Positions 55,338 through 63,576 of a stretch of 64,000 bases of DNA are shown in pieces. Below the pieces are notes generated by a model that did no database searches, was not told the DNA's origin, and saw only the letters and a list, made by a program, of their open reading frames with translations. Position 1 is the stretch's first letter. Each line of letters opens with the position of its first letter. The DNA is from Heliocidaris tuberculata (lineage: Eukaryota > Echinodermata > Echinoidea > Camarodonta > Echinometridae), in assembly GCA_025618425.1 (NCBI GenBank), contig CM046838.1, forward strand, positions 7,525,655 to 7,589,654. Direction: 5' to 3'. The position numbers and the translations under genes are program-made.

Positions 55338-57889
55338 TTTGATGTTATTTTTACACTTGTGGTTGACATGTTGTGACATTTGTGGTTATTTTGATATTTG
55401 CAGGTGCAGTGTTTTTACGTTTGTGGTTATTTTTACATTAGTGGTAGATTTTTTAATTTGTGGGCTCTACAGCGGCTTCAGCACCCTAGCCGTCGCCTTC
55501 TCCCTTTTCTCCTTCACGCAGAAATTGAATAATAGCGACGATGAAAACCTAAGATTCATGGTTGAAATCAATGTGAACGTTCTTGTTCTGAATTCTTTTA
55601 GTTCTTTGTTTTTGTTCTTTTCTTGCCAAACCGGTGTGCTGCTGACCAGTACATTTTCTGCCGTAAGAGAAGAAAGATATGTCAAACGAATGTATTGGTT
55701 CGTTTGTGATTTGAGGGGGCACTGCAGCATCATTGGGTTAGAGGCACCAGTCTTACTCGAAAAAAGGAAATGAGGGTTTACAAGGCCCCGGATAGGGTGA
55801 AGGGGAGGGGGGGGGGGGGTTGCGGGAGGGGGTCCTTCTTCTCTCGTCACTTTCCTTTCCCCCTTTCCCCTTTTCCTATTTTTTCTCTTTTCCCTTCTTT
55901 TTTTTCCATTAATCAATGTGTGTGTGTGTGGGGGGGGGGGGGGTCACATGCTTCCTGTAGCTACGCCACTGACTGGGCCTTTTCTTTCAAAGGTTTGTGA
56001 TAATTCTAAAATTTATTCAACTTGTACTTATTCCGGCAGCCTACGATGGAGAAAAATTAATAACCTGAAGATAGTACTTACTTCCGACCTGCCGTCAAAG
56101 GTCACAGTTATGGCACCTTCTTCGACGTATTCCTCACACTGCAGACAAAAAGAGATCAAGGAAAAAAAGAAAGAAAGAAAGAATAAAAGGAAATATGTCA
56201 ATACAGAACACAACCGTAAAATGTTATTCACCAAGTATAACAAGAACATAGGTGTTATGGAGTTTTATCATACGACTTGCTAATAACAAATTGAGTTTTT
56301 TTTCCCGAATATCAAGTAACGTCTATAAGTGTTGTGTAAATATTCTACCCTTTTATGGGATTCATTCACGCGCTTAGTGTGTGCACCATCTCCATTTGGA
56401 GTTTTCCTAACAAACGTAAACTGAGGACACATGGACGTTACGCTCACAATGACTTAAAGTGGCATTAAAACTTGAACAGCGCCATCGTACAATATCTGCT
56501 AAATTAAGATTATAATTTGAAAATTAATTGCATTTTATTTTGAATTTTGACAAACATTTCAAACTATTATTTTTGACTTTGCAAATGTGGAAAATTGCCT
56601 ACAGGTACATTCTAAGCTTCTACAAGAAGGGGAAAGTCATCTCAATATACTGTCCACACGGTGTGAGATATCTAGGCGTGCTCAAGAACGAGATGTATAT
56701 CTCAATGTATTGACACAGACAGACACATATTCAGGCTAATTAAATCAGAGAAATGTGGACCCTTTCTTGAATGCACGCTTATAAAAGATGTGCTTCATAA
56801 TATAAAAAACACCTAAAACAACTACAACAACCCCAAAAGCAAACGAACCCCCCCCCCCCAACAAACAAAAATACAAACAAAAACAAAATCAGTATGTTTT
56901 TTTTTCAATTGTTCCTATACAATCACAGTTGGAAACTAAACATGATATGGGATTTGCTTGAAATTGCATCATAAATTTCAAAATATTTCTCATTACAAAA
57001 TGGTCTTCAAGTAACATGACTAAGATCCTTGTTGCACCCCTTTAACCGCAGACATTCTCATGATTAAACAAGACACCCTAAATATAGGAGCCAGAGGACC
57101 TCACAAGTAATTAAATTGAGCCGTCCTTCTTGCTTCAAGACATCCTGGTGAAAAATAGAATATTCTTCCAGAGGCTTGGGTTTCAGTTTGCTGCCAATAT
57201 TTGATACTAAACAGACTAGCTAAAAAGGTGAACATTTATATTAGATATGCTATATGGAGAAAACTGAAGGTATACTGGGTCATGATTTAAAAAAAATGGT
57301 TCGGATAATCTTGGAATGCATGCATAGAGCAAACACTGTGTACTCCAGTACGTTGCACGTCATAAAGCCGTTGCTAATAATAATATTATAGTTGATTTTT
57401 GCAATAAGACTACAAGATCAGTAAATAGAGATGGAGATATTATGAACATCGTATAAATATATGGGCATCGTGAGGATACTATGGACATGATGGACATCTT
57501 AAATATCATATAATAGTATATACATCATAAAACTACCCTGTTTTAAAAACACAGATATGACATCGTGGAGTTACCATGAAGATCGCAAACTCACTATGAA
57601 ATCATGAAGATGTAACATCAGGATCTGAACGCTGTACTACATGGGCATCGTAAATACATTTTAAAAGGGCATCGTCCTCGTGAACATCGTAGAGATATTA
57701 TAGAGAAAAAATATATTTACAATATCCATTGTAAAGATACTACAAAAATAGTAAAGATACAATGAGCATTGTGAAGGTGATATGGACATCTTGCATAAAA
57801 GAAAAGATATGAGGCGAACATTATGATGCAAATAATAGTACTCACATCAGTATCGCTGATACCAGTCGAAGGATCACATGTTGGATTTT
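40852..57889 (-). CDS. Single-pass membrane protein, C-terminal part (six exons)
   Basis: Not recognised by name. Minus-strand join: 57889-57846, 56138-56082, 50602-50523, 43455-43141, 42538-42325, 41127-40852; every junction agrees in phase, and the upstream start lies outside what I can identify. In order: NPTCDPSTGISDTD; CEEYVEEGAITVTFDGRSE; ELTDVETELFKEVIANVSN; PEHVTIVQRVRNTNTNEFG...; a TM helix within AWAIAIIGYVGLVIFVYCIM followed by LTRDWR; then an acidic tail with DDFEASLEKEY, EDDGYEVVVE and DEAPYDSPDAPD, ending THE-stop as QPSTNL. The strand/helix/strand order before the TM resembles a SEA-like juxtamembrane fold (inference). Extracellular N side, cytoplasmic C side by the positive residues after the helix. 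Introns are filled with transposons. Confidence 0.8.
41590..42375. repeat. Degenerate minisatellite TCTTACTTGGACAGTCAC, overlapping an exon
   Basis: Copies of a 40-60 base unit (ATGGTCTTACTTGGACAG, TCACATGTCAAGGCGT, ATGTACCCCTA) occur near 41655, 41720, 41760, 41805, 41840, 41875, 42255 and 42318. On the minus strand the unit contains CTGTCCAAGTAAGA, a splice-donor-like sequence. The last copy supplies the 3' end of the exon at 42325-42538. Confidence 0.75.
41930..42236. mobile_element. TIR element inside the minisatellite
   Basis: CCTGCCGGAAAGAACACAGT and its mirror ACTGTTCTTTCCGGCAGG are the ends (one mismatch). The interior is dense in TTCACAGTGTGAA-like palindromes and contains a partial internal duplication (AAATCATCTTYACA...TTTTAACATTGTGAATCACA twice). 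Confidence 0.85.
42325..42538 (-). CDS. Membrane protein, cytoplasmic exon ending in minisatellite sequence
   Basis: Acceptor TCTACCTTGTAG, donor CCAA|GTAAGA. Encodes KMADDFEASLEKEYYANTNG, PMKKIPAGEDDGYEVVVET and KSNGG, then 17 codons (LKQKTIGVQTPRHVAVQ) that lie in a minisatellite unit. Enters in phase 2, leaves in phase 0. Confidence 0.75.
43141..43455 (-). CDS. Membrane protein, SEA-like/TM exon
   Basis: Acceptor TTTTCCTCCAATAG, donor GACA|GTAAGT. Encodes PEHVTIVQRVRNTNTNEFGL, RRQELYLMVKLNNVDINDD, a Pro/Ser stalk and the TM helix. 105 codons' worth of sequence, open throughout, GC-richer than neighbours. Confidence 0.85.
43590..43770. repeat. (CA)n/(GA)n microsatellite cluster
   Basis: Mixed CACACACCC, CTCTCTCTCACG and GAGAGAGAGAGA runs in the intron upstream of the TM exon. 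Confidence 0.9.
43983..44026 (-). ncRNA. Hammerhead-ribozyme-like motif, copy 1
   Basis: On the minus strand: stem I strand TTCTC, core CTGATGA, stem II GATCAG/CTGATC with a hexaloop AGCATA, core GAAA, a self-complementary ACGT stem III, cleavage triplet GTC, and stem I strand GAGAA. One extra C follows CTGATGA relative to the canonical core (or stem II is 7 bp and G12 is missing). Palindromic short stem III is known from dimeric hammerheads in Penelope-like elements. Activity is not shown. Confidence 0.5.
44403..44446 (-). ncRNA. Hammerhead-ribozyme-like motif, copy 2
   Basis: Identical in sequence to copy 1, 420 bases away in the tandem duplicate. Two copies in the same orientation are what a terminally repeated retroelement would leave. 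Confidence 0.5.
44700..45745 (+). mobile_element. Decayed CR1/Jockey-type LINE fragment
   Basis: Frames read LKLLKSIDVSKAQGPGEISP (reverse transcriptase motif), then after stops FINDISNDIA, and at 45165-45434 YLGLVINNTLNWNDHC, GIIRRNFVDCPKSVK and YASLVRSRLDYC. Many stops and frameshifts; no catalytic box intact. Confidence 0.8.
45751..46902. mobile_element. Long foldback element, CCAAAAGGGACTAAATCC family
   Basis: Left end CTTAGTTCCAAAAGGGACTA and right end TAGTCCCTTTTGGACCTAAG are inverted repeats. Homology between the arms continues through GATACGTATCTCGCA/TGCGAGATACGCATA and TTAAGCTTTGTATTAAGAT. The motif TCCAAAAGGGAYTAAAT recurs internally. An hAT-like MITE (46041-46319) splits the left arm. 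The element itself interrupts the head of a SINE (46905 onward). Confidence 0.85.
46041..46319. mobile_element. hAT-like MITE, 279 bp
   Basis: CAGGGGCGGCGCCAGGGT and GCGCCGCCCCTG termini, with perfect octamers GATGTTAG on both sides (46033-46040 and 46320-46327). The other arm of the host foldback element lacks it, confirming insertion. Confidence 0.9.
46905..47085 (+). mobile_element. tRNA-derived SINE copy, head removed
   Basis: Starts at CTAGTGGTTAAGGCGTTTGG, missing the first bases present in the second copy (GCCTCCGTGGT) because the foldback element joins there. The tail TTTTTGCAAACCCTGCAGTT to TTCAATTGATTTCTCACATT is nearly identical to 47390-47497. Confidence 0.85.
47314..47497 (+). 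mobile_element. tRNA-derived SINE, complete copy
   Basis: The first 74 bases form a tRNA-like domain: TGGTCTAGTGGTTAAGG as the A box, an anticodon-arm TTGGC/GCCAA, GGGTTCGACTCCCGG as the T arm and CTCCG/CGGAG as the acceptor stem. A 110-base unrelated tail and a second copy 410 bases upstream show it is a SINE. Confidence 0.85.
47498..47532. repeat. (TA)n microsatellite
   Basis: A TA run directly at the 3' end of the complete SINE copy, probably grown from its tail. Confidence 0.9.
48128..49568 (+). CDS. Harbinger transposase, two exons, 3' truncated
   Basis: DDE transposase that would cut and paste the element. Exon 1 48128-48529, intron 48530-48932 (GT...AG), exon 2 48933-49568; phase 0. 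345 codons. Exon 1 carries the N-terminal helices and LRFLATGNSYHSLAFSFRVS, the usual helix-turn-helix-like part. Exon 2 carries GAIDGKHIRI (first catalytic Asp, residue 178), GARGSMSDAGVF (second Asp, 228) and RRVVENAFGILASRFR (Glu). The family normally continues with an ALHNFL-type segment; here the frame runs after NVIMAG into unrelated sequence and stops, because an internal deletion fused it to the opposing gene. All three acidic residues are present, but the C terminus is lost, so activity is doubtful. Confidence 0.88.
48530..48932 (+). other. Transposase intron bounded by AGGTATGCCT
   Basis: The 5' junction reads CCGCAG|GTATGCCTCACGCCAAT and the 3' junction TTTCAAG|GTATGCCTTGCCATTG, so AGGTATGCCT occurs at both boundaries. 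The intron is AT-rich and has no coding potential. Confidence 0.8.
49522..49698 (-). pseudogene. Start of Harbinger second gene (MADF/Myb-like protein)
   Basis: From ATG at 49698 the frame reads MPKVRSKKIRKDQQ, a Pro/Asp/Glu-rich stretch, then SALNEKIVQFFEDRP and a stop. Harbinger elements carry a second, DNA-binding (Myb/SANT or MADF-like) gene; LNEKIVQFFEDRP fits the first helix of such a domain. It is cut off at the deletion junction and overlaps the last codons of the transposase on the other strand. Confidence 0.6.
50218..50300. repeat. (AAT)n/(ATT)n run
   Basis: Short trinucleotide palindrome just outside the Harbinger element. Confidence 0.85.
50523..50602 (-). CDS. Membrane protein, small exon (helix of SEA-like region)
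   Basis: Acceptor TTTGTTTTCAG, donor TTTT|GTAAGT. Encodes ELTDVETELFKEVIANVSN and EYVLLEV, entering in phase 0 and ending with two bases completed by the TM exon. Includes an N-glycosylation sequon NVS. Confidence 0.8.
50700..51715. other. No gene seen
   Basis: AT-rich intron with repeated AAATTGCAAATARAGTTTCAC motifs at 51115-51260 and an A/G homopolymer tract at 51415-51480. Confidence 0.45.
51728..52015. repeat. Left arm of a long inverted repeat, ACAAATGTAAAAA family
   Basis: Starts CTGTAGAGCCCACAAATGTA and carries six or more ACAAATGTAAAAA or GCAAATGTAAAA units, CATGTCAACCACAAATGT, and GACCATTAAAGTCCCTAAAATA. The right arm at 55030-55475 is its diverged inverse. Confidence 0.75.
52720..52915. 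repeat. Inverted relative of the 13.5-14.5 kb tandem repeat
   Basis: GAGAGCGAGCGAAAATGTTGG, CATTCGGGCATCTCGC, CCGAAAATCGGAACTTTGAAAATCC order and a G run match the minus strand of the units at 13780-14480. Confidence 0.6.
53640..54660 (-). mobile_element. CR1-like LINE 3' fragment
   Basis: Minus-strand frame 54545-54267 reads HNDDKTEFLMLGSRQQ, AINLGVVFDKEMSLDSHIS and NYNLRNLRAIRNFLTP, the region after the YADD box in CR1-like reverse transcriptases. Downstream remnants include PHSIKMSPTQKLFQKSLKTY-like sequence and an end with GCGCATTATAAATGG plus ATTATT. 5'-truncated. Confidence 0.82.
55030..55475. repeat. Right arm of the long inverted repeat
   Basis: Carries TTTTTACATTTGTGGTTGAC units and ends TTTGTGGGCTCTACAG, the inverse of the left arm start at 51728. 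A T run at 55305-55334 interrupts it. Confidence 0.75.
55798..55972. mobile_element. hAT-like right end with G runs
   Basis: Ends GTAGCTACGCCACTG, the family terminus, after two G runs; no clear left end or duplication was found. Confidence 0.4.
56082..56138 (-). CDS. Membrane protein, small exon (first strand of SEA-like region)
   Basis: Acceptor TTTTTGTCTGCAG, donor CGGAA|GTAAGT. Encodes CEEYVEEGAITVTFDGRSE, phase 0 at both ends. Confidence 0.75.
56300..57840. other. Intron; no other exon seen
   Basis: AT-rich, with a run of GACATCGT/GAACATCGT/GGGCATCGT motifs between 57430 and 57790 that look like a degenerate minisatellite of about 25-30 bases (ATTATGAACATCGTA, ACTATGGACATGATG, and so on). 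Confidence 0.5.
57846..57889 (-). CDS. Membrane protein, most upstream exon identified
   Basis: Acceptor CACATTACAG, donor ACTGAT|GTGAGT. Two bases complete a codon from an unseen upstream exon, then NPTCDPSTGISDTD. Short exons are weakly supported on their own; the phase match to the next exon is the main evidence. Confidence 0.55.
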
Positions 57890-58266
57890 CTGTAATGTGG
57901 CAAAAGGAAGGAAAACAAATAGAAAAGATCATAATCATAATAACTGATAATAAGTTTAGATTTGTAAAGCCCATAAAATGTCTGCAAATAATGATACCCA
58001 AGGAGCACAAAACAATCGAGAAATTACATTAATACAGTTTAATAATCAACAGCAACAACAACAAATAACAAAATGATACTAATTAGATATATGTATTTAC
58101 AAATTGTAACAATCGTCAGTTGTAGGGCTTATTCATCTCAAAGGTTTTCAAGTTCTTCGATGAGCTTGGTCATAAGAAAAGTAAAATGCACGCTATAACA
58201 CTTTACTTAATCCTGTAAATACAGGGGCATCATGCGATATATACAAGGATTCCAGGAGAACTTTCT

Positions 58267-58403
58267 CAGTGGCGGATCCAGGAATTTGAAATGGGGGGGG
58301 GGGGGGGGGGGGCGCGCCAGCGGCGAAGGAGCGGAGGGTCACAAAACAGAAAAAATTAAAGGGGGCGCTCGCCCTTGGCGCCCATGCCTGGATCCGCCAC
58401 CCC
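58267..58403. mobile_element. hAT-like MITE, short
   Basis: CAGTGGCGGATCCAGG at the left and CCTGGATCCGCCAC at the right, with a G run inside and GGGGGCGCTCGCCCTTGGCGCCC before the right end. The last two terminal bases have changed, and no clean duplication is visible. Confidence 0.75.
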
Positions 58404-59105
58404 TTGACTAAACCTCCTACATTTGTGTAAAAGTTGAACTATTTGGAACTTATTCTTTCTTAAAATGAAAATACATTAATTTTCTATACATTTGTCAACA
58501 TTTTGTTTAATATTAGCTTGGAAGAGTAGACCCTACTTCTACACCCGATCACGATATACAAAGCTCTATTTATAGAATAAAGAATACGTGTCCATAGAAC
58601 TCGTGGACTGACCGGTGATTCTAATCATTGTACACGATGTCCTTTGAATTATTTCTTATTCAACATGTTCAAAAGAGGCATTTCCATTTTTTGGGGTGCC
58701 ATTTCCAAAAGCAACCATGACCTCCTGCTTTACAATACAAGAAGAGGTCATCGAGCTTTTTATTCATCACATGTTTTTTTTCTTCTTTTCCTTTCTTCTA
58801 AAAGGGCCTGTGGGGGGGGGGGGGGGGACAAAATAGTGATGCAGCTTTTCTCAGAATATCAATGGAAAGAAAAAAACAACAACGAGGGGAAAGGGTAGAT
58901 CGAAGGGGGGGGGGGGCTAGTATGTAGGCACTGTAAGCCTTTGTATGAATAGATCTTAAAATTGGCTTTATATTCGTGGCGAAAGATTCTGAAATGGGTT
59001 AGGTTTAACTCAAGACAAAACATATCAGTTAAAGTGTCAAACTAGATTATGTGATTGTAGACTTTAAAGAGGAACCAGCCTCGGAGGACAGTGTGTGTGT
59101 GTGCA

Positions 59106-59106
<1 letters not shown>

Positions 59107-59185
<79 letters not shown>

Positions 59186-59263
59186 GGATTGTAAGGGGAT
59201 AAATTTGCAGAGTGGCTATTGGGAGCAGAGTTGCCCGGAACCAGATGAACATGAAGGAACGGT

Positions 59264-59300
<37 letters not shown>
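59107..59300. repeat. Two (GA)n microsatellites
   Basis: GA runs at 59108-59151 and 59264-59299, separated by a T run, a G run and short unique sequence. Confidence 0.92.
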
Positions 59301-59302
<2 letters not shown>

Positions 59303-60254
59303 TCGACATACTTGAATGTACACATGAATGATTGATTAAGGGAGTCAAATTTACATCTTGATTATATGAGTAGATATTTGGGAGAAAGGGTAATGAGCAC
59401 CTTTTTAAGGAAGAAGCACAAGAATCAGAAATAAAATGTAATAGATAACCGAGCTAAAAATGTAACACCAGAGAACTGAAGAAAAAAAGTTTGAAGAGAG
59501 GATCAGCTTGAGGAAAAAAATAAGAGGATAGGGAGAAAAAGAGAAAGAGAAAGAGAAAGAGGAAGAGAAAAAAAATATATAAAAGTAGACCCCAACATGC
59601 ACTGTCAACAAGAGTGAATATGCACTCTTCATGAAAAAAAGAGCTTCGGGCAAAGTCTTTTTCTTGCACGACTTGGCCGCATGTTCAGATGAAGAAAATA
59701 AGACGGAAAGAAAGAAAAAAACAGCCCTCGATTCAAGGGGTCATATTTGCTCTCGTACTCTACAATAGGCAACTTCAAATTTGATCAAAGTGCATGTTTT
59801 AGTATAAGAGAACAATAAAGCTTTAGTGATATCGAATGGTACAAAAAGTAAGATTATATACACTTCTAAATTATGTTTACGTTGAAGCATAAAAGTACAA
59901 TAAACAAAGGGAGAACTAAAGACGGGATTTACATAAAATATGGGTGAAAGGCAAACCGGCCCTCGATGACTTGGTTACGGTACCGGTATTCTCTTTTGTT
60001 GTAAACGTTCTGATTCTATGGGCCTTGAATTTCACTGCAAAGCAATACTATTTTTCCACAATGCATGTTATGCTCTGTTTAGGTTTGTTGTATATTAATG
60101 ATTAAGAAAATACCTCTCTAATATTGCTTTGCAGTATCGTCACACATGACACAACAATGACCAAGCCGTTGTGCTGCTATCCGGTAATTTGACCAAAACT
60201 GAATATTTAAACTTAATTATTTCAACAAGCAGTGCTGAAGAAAATAAACCAGGG
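59301..60254. other. No gene seen
   Basis: AT-rich, with a short AAAGAGAAAGAG tract at 59535-59575. No exon of the upstream membrane-protein gene could be placed here. Confidence 0.4.
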
Positions 60255-60540
60255 ACCAATATACATGAAGAGGTGTTGTGGTCTATAGCGTATTTCAGCG
60301 GACTGCAGATCACTAGTTACGGGGTTCGATTGCCTGCCACGGCACTAATGTCTTTTGGCAAGACATCAATCTACATTTGCCACACTCAGCCCAGGTGAAG
60401 TAAATGGGTACCCGGTAGGAAGAAAATTCCTTGAATGCTCGAGCGTCTTATCATGGTCCCTGGGCTAAAGCCTGGGTAATAACATTAGGGCCCTCAGGGA
60501 GAACAGTATATAATATTGATGAGGATACCTTCGGTAAACA
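60255..60540 (+). mobile_element. tRNA-derived SINE (uninterrupted copy)
   Basis: GGTGTTGTGGTCTATAGCGT (A-box-like), ACGGGGTTCGATTGCC (B-box-like), TTTTGGCAAGACATCAATCT, CCCAGGTGAAGTAAATGGGT and GGCTAAAGCCTGGGTAATAA in order. Serves as the reference for the broken copy at 29912-33420. Confidence 0.8.
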
Positions 60541-60544
60541 AGAC

Positions 60545-60682
60545 ATATTATTATTATTATTGCTATTATTATTATTGTTATTGTTATTATTATTATTATT
60601 GTCATTATTAATATTATCGTCATCATTATTAGCATTATTATTATTATAATCATCATCATTATTGTTATTATTATTATTATAC
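60545..60682. repeat. (ATT)n run
   Basis: ATT and ATC trinucleotides directly at the SINE 3' end and immediately upstream of the LINE homology. Confidence 0.92.
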
Positions 60683-60689
60683 AACTGGA

Positions 60690-63410
60690 AAAAAAAAGGG
60701 GTGTAAAAAAAGAAATAAACTGTGTTGAAGTCAATAGTAAAACTATAGATGAAGGGTGTAAAGTTCTTGAATATATATATGAATTTTATAAAAACTTATA
60801 TACAGAAGAATGTCATCAAGAACACGAGTTTGATAATTATTTCAGGGGACTAGAATTGAAAACACTACCTGGGGAGCAAGCTGATATATGTGAGGGGCGA
60901 CTAACAGAAAAGGAATGTTTTGATATGCTCATGTCAATGAACATGAATAAAGCACCAGGTAGTGACGGCCTGAGTGTTGAATTTTACAGGTGCTTCTGGA
61001 ATGAGTTAAACGATAATACGTTAATAGATAGTTTAAATGCTGGATATGAGAAGGGAGAAATGTCGTCCTCTCAAAGTCAAGCCATACTAACATTGTTATA
61101 TAAAAAGGGAAACAAAGCCTTGTTAGAAAATTGGCGACCAATATCGCTACTTATAAACATAGATTATAAAATAGCTGCAGGTGCATTGTCAAAAAAAAAA
61201 AATGAAAAAAATAATTCCTCATAATTATCATTTCGGATGATCAGTCAGGATTTAGGAAACACAGATCAGCATTAGAGAATGTGCGACTTGTACAAGATGT
61301 TGACTATTGTAAAGTCAACCTGGTATTGTAATGTTCATAGATTTTTCAAAAAGCCTTCGATAACGTAAGACATGATTTTTTATTTGCTACTTTACGTTAA
61401 ATGCATTTTAAAGAATCCTTTATTCGTTGGATACAAACCTTATATAAAAATGCTAATGGTAATGTTTTGAATTATGGGTGATTGTCACAGAAATTTTATT
61501 TAAGACAGGGATGTCCGTTATCGGCTCTTTCATTTTTGATAGTTTCGGAAGTTCTAGCCGAAAAAATTAAACAAAATTCCAATATCACGGGTATTGCTGT
61601 ACCGAATGATGAATGTAATGTAAAGGAGATTAGTATAGCTCAGTACGCAGATGATACAATGATATTCACAGACTCAGCAAATTTTGTAAAAAATATAATG
61701 ACCGAGATAAATAAATTTGGAAATGTAGCAGGCCCAAAAGTAAATTGGTCGAAATCTAAAATAATGAAGTTAGATGAAATTGTAAAACTTAACGATTTGG
61801 AATTCATTGTGGAGCCAGTTAAATGCCTCGGAATATATGTAGGCAAAAGCCATTCGGAAGTAGAAAAAAGAAACTGGGAAGGAATAATTGAGAAAGTAGA
61901 AAGTATACTAAATTTATGGAAAATGAGAAATCTTACGTATTTTGGAAAAATTACCGTAATAAAGATTTTAATCGCGTCACAATTTGTATACGTTGCTTCG
62001 GCAACTCCAGTACCAGAATATATTACCAAAGCATTAAATATAAGACTATATTCATTTTTGTGGAACTCAAAAAGAGATAAAATTAAGAGAAATGTATGTA
62101 TTAATAAAGAAATTGATGGGGATTAGGTGTGGTAGATAAGAAAGCAAGATTTTTCTCACTGCGTCTATCTTGGATTTATAACTATATGAATGGAATAAAT
62201 GGAGCATGGAAAGCTCTTTTCGCGTACTGGATAAATAGGATTGGAGGATTTCCAATATGCTTGCTTTTTAATTGCGATAGTAAAGATTTTGTATGTTTAG
62301 TAAAAAAACATAGACTACCTTCTTTTTATATCGATTTCTTGTATGTTAGGGCTAGATTAAGATATGTAAATTTCCCTAAAATAATGAATATCGAAAAACA
62401 AATTTTATGGAACAATAGTAATATCATATATCAAAATAAAACATTGAATCTTAAATGGAAGAAATTAGACATAATGACTGTTAAACAAGTTGTAGATGAA
62501 GGAAGATGGAAAGATCCAAATAAAGTTTTCAATGATTTTGAATCAAGAAGATTGTTATATACTTTTGAACTACATAAGTTAAGGAAAGTTTTTCCAAAAA
62601 CCTGTTTAGAAAAACTAAGTAACAAACAATGTAAAGAGGGGGCTGTGAAGCCTAATTTATTTGAGATTTCAAATGGTGATTCAATTGATGTAAATATTAT
62701 GAAGGCTAAACATTATTATAATTATTATTTAAAGATGAACCAAGAAGATGCATTCTTTTTTATGTATTGGCAAAATCATTTGGAACTCTCTATTGATTTT
62801 GAATGGGACAAGGTTATGTACTTTAAATTTAAAGAGGTAAAAGACAATAAAATTAAAGAATTTAATTTCAAACTTTTGCATAATTATAATAATTCCATCG
62901 CATTCAAATTTATTCAAATGGAATATAACAAACGATGATGAATGTAACGTATGTCATTGTAAAGGAACAATAATGCATTATGTTACTAAACTGTGAAAAC
63001 GTAAAACCCCTGTGGAGAATGGTAGAAGACATGATTTTATTAATTTTTAAAACAAAGATTTATATTAATGAAAAGTCTCTGATAATAGGATGGAATATTA
63101 AAGACCCAAAGTACTGGTTAATCAATCTTATTCTGATTTTTACTCAATATATTATTTATGTGAATTACATTGCAACGAGTTTGAAAAAAGGTTACTATAC
63201 TGTTAATGTGAATGCTATATGGATAAGTTTAAAAATGAAACTGAGATATTATTTGAGCTCGAAATATGTTTGCAAAAGAAGTAATACAAAAGAAATCGAA
63301 AGATTTCCAGAATTTATAATTGATCTGCTGAATTTCATTATATACATATATATATATATATTTATATTGCAAAATATGATTTATAGATGATGTAAATAAA
63401 GTTCCTCGAA
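60690..63410 (+). mobile_element. L1/Tx1-like LINE, 5'-truncated and decayed
   Basis: Reverse transcriptase motifs appear in order in shifting frames: MNMNKAPGSDGLSVEFYRC, LLYKKGNKALLENWRPISLL, DQSGFRKHRSALENVRL, KAFDNVRHDF, RQGCPLSALSFLIVSEVLA, and the catalytic box AQYADDTMIF at about 61637-61666. The downstream thumb/connection region continues through 62129-62938, and a C-terminal CNVCHCKGT...H zinc-knuckle-like part lies near 62941. Stops or frameshifts occur near 61210, 61330, 61400, 61480, 62126, 62938 and 62990. No endonuclease domain remains. Inserted in or upstream of the membrane-protein gene. Confidence 0.88.
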
Positions 63411-63537
63411 AGATGTTTAAAGAAAAAAAAATCATTATTGTTATTATGAATGTAGGCAAAGAAATTAAGAAAGAAGTAAGTAAGATCGATAGACAAACAG
63501 ATACATTAATAATAAATATGGCGAGGTTGAAAGTGTA

Positions 63538-63576
<39 letters not shown>

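Noticed and set aside
55467..55773. Possible exon on either strand (frames containing SLTAENVLVSSTPVW or FMVEINVNVLVLN)
   Set aside because: The base composition is moderately coding-like, but I found no matching splice sites in phase with the membrane-protein exons and no family resemblance.
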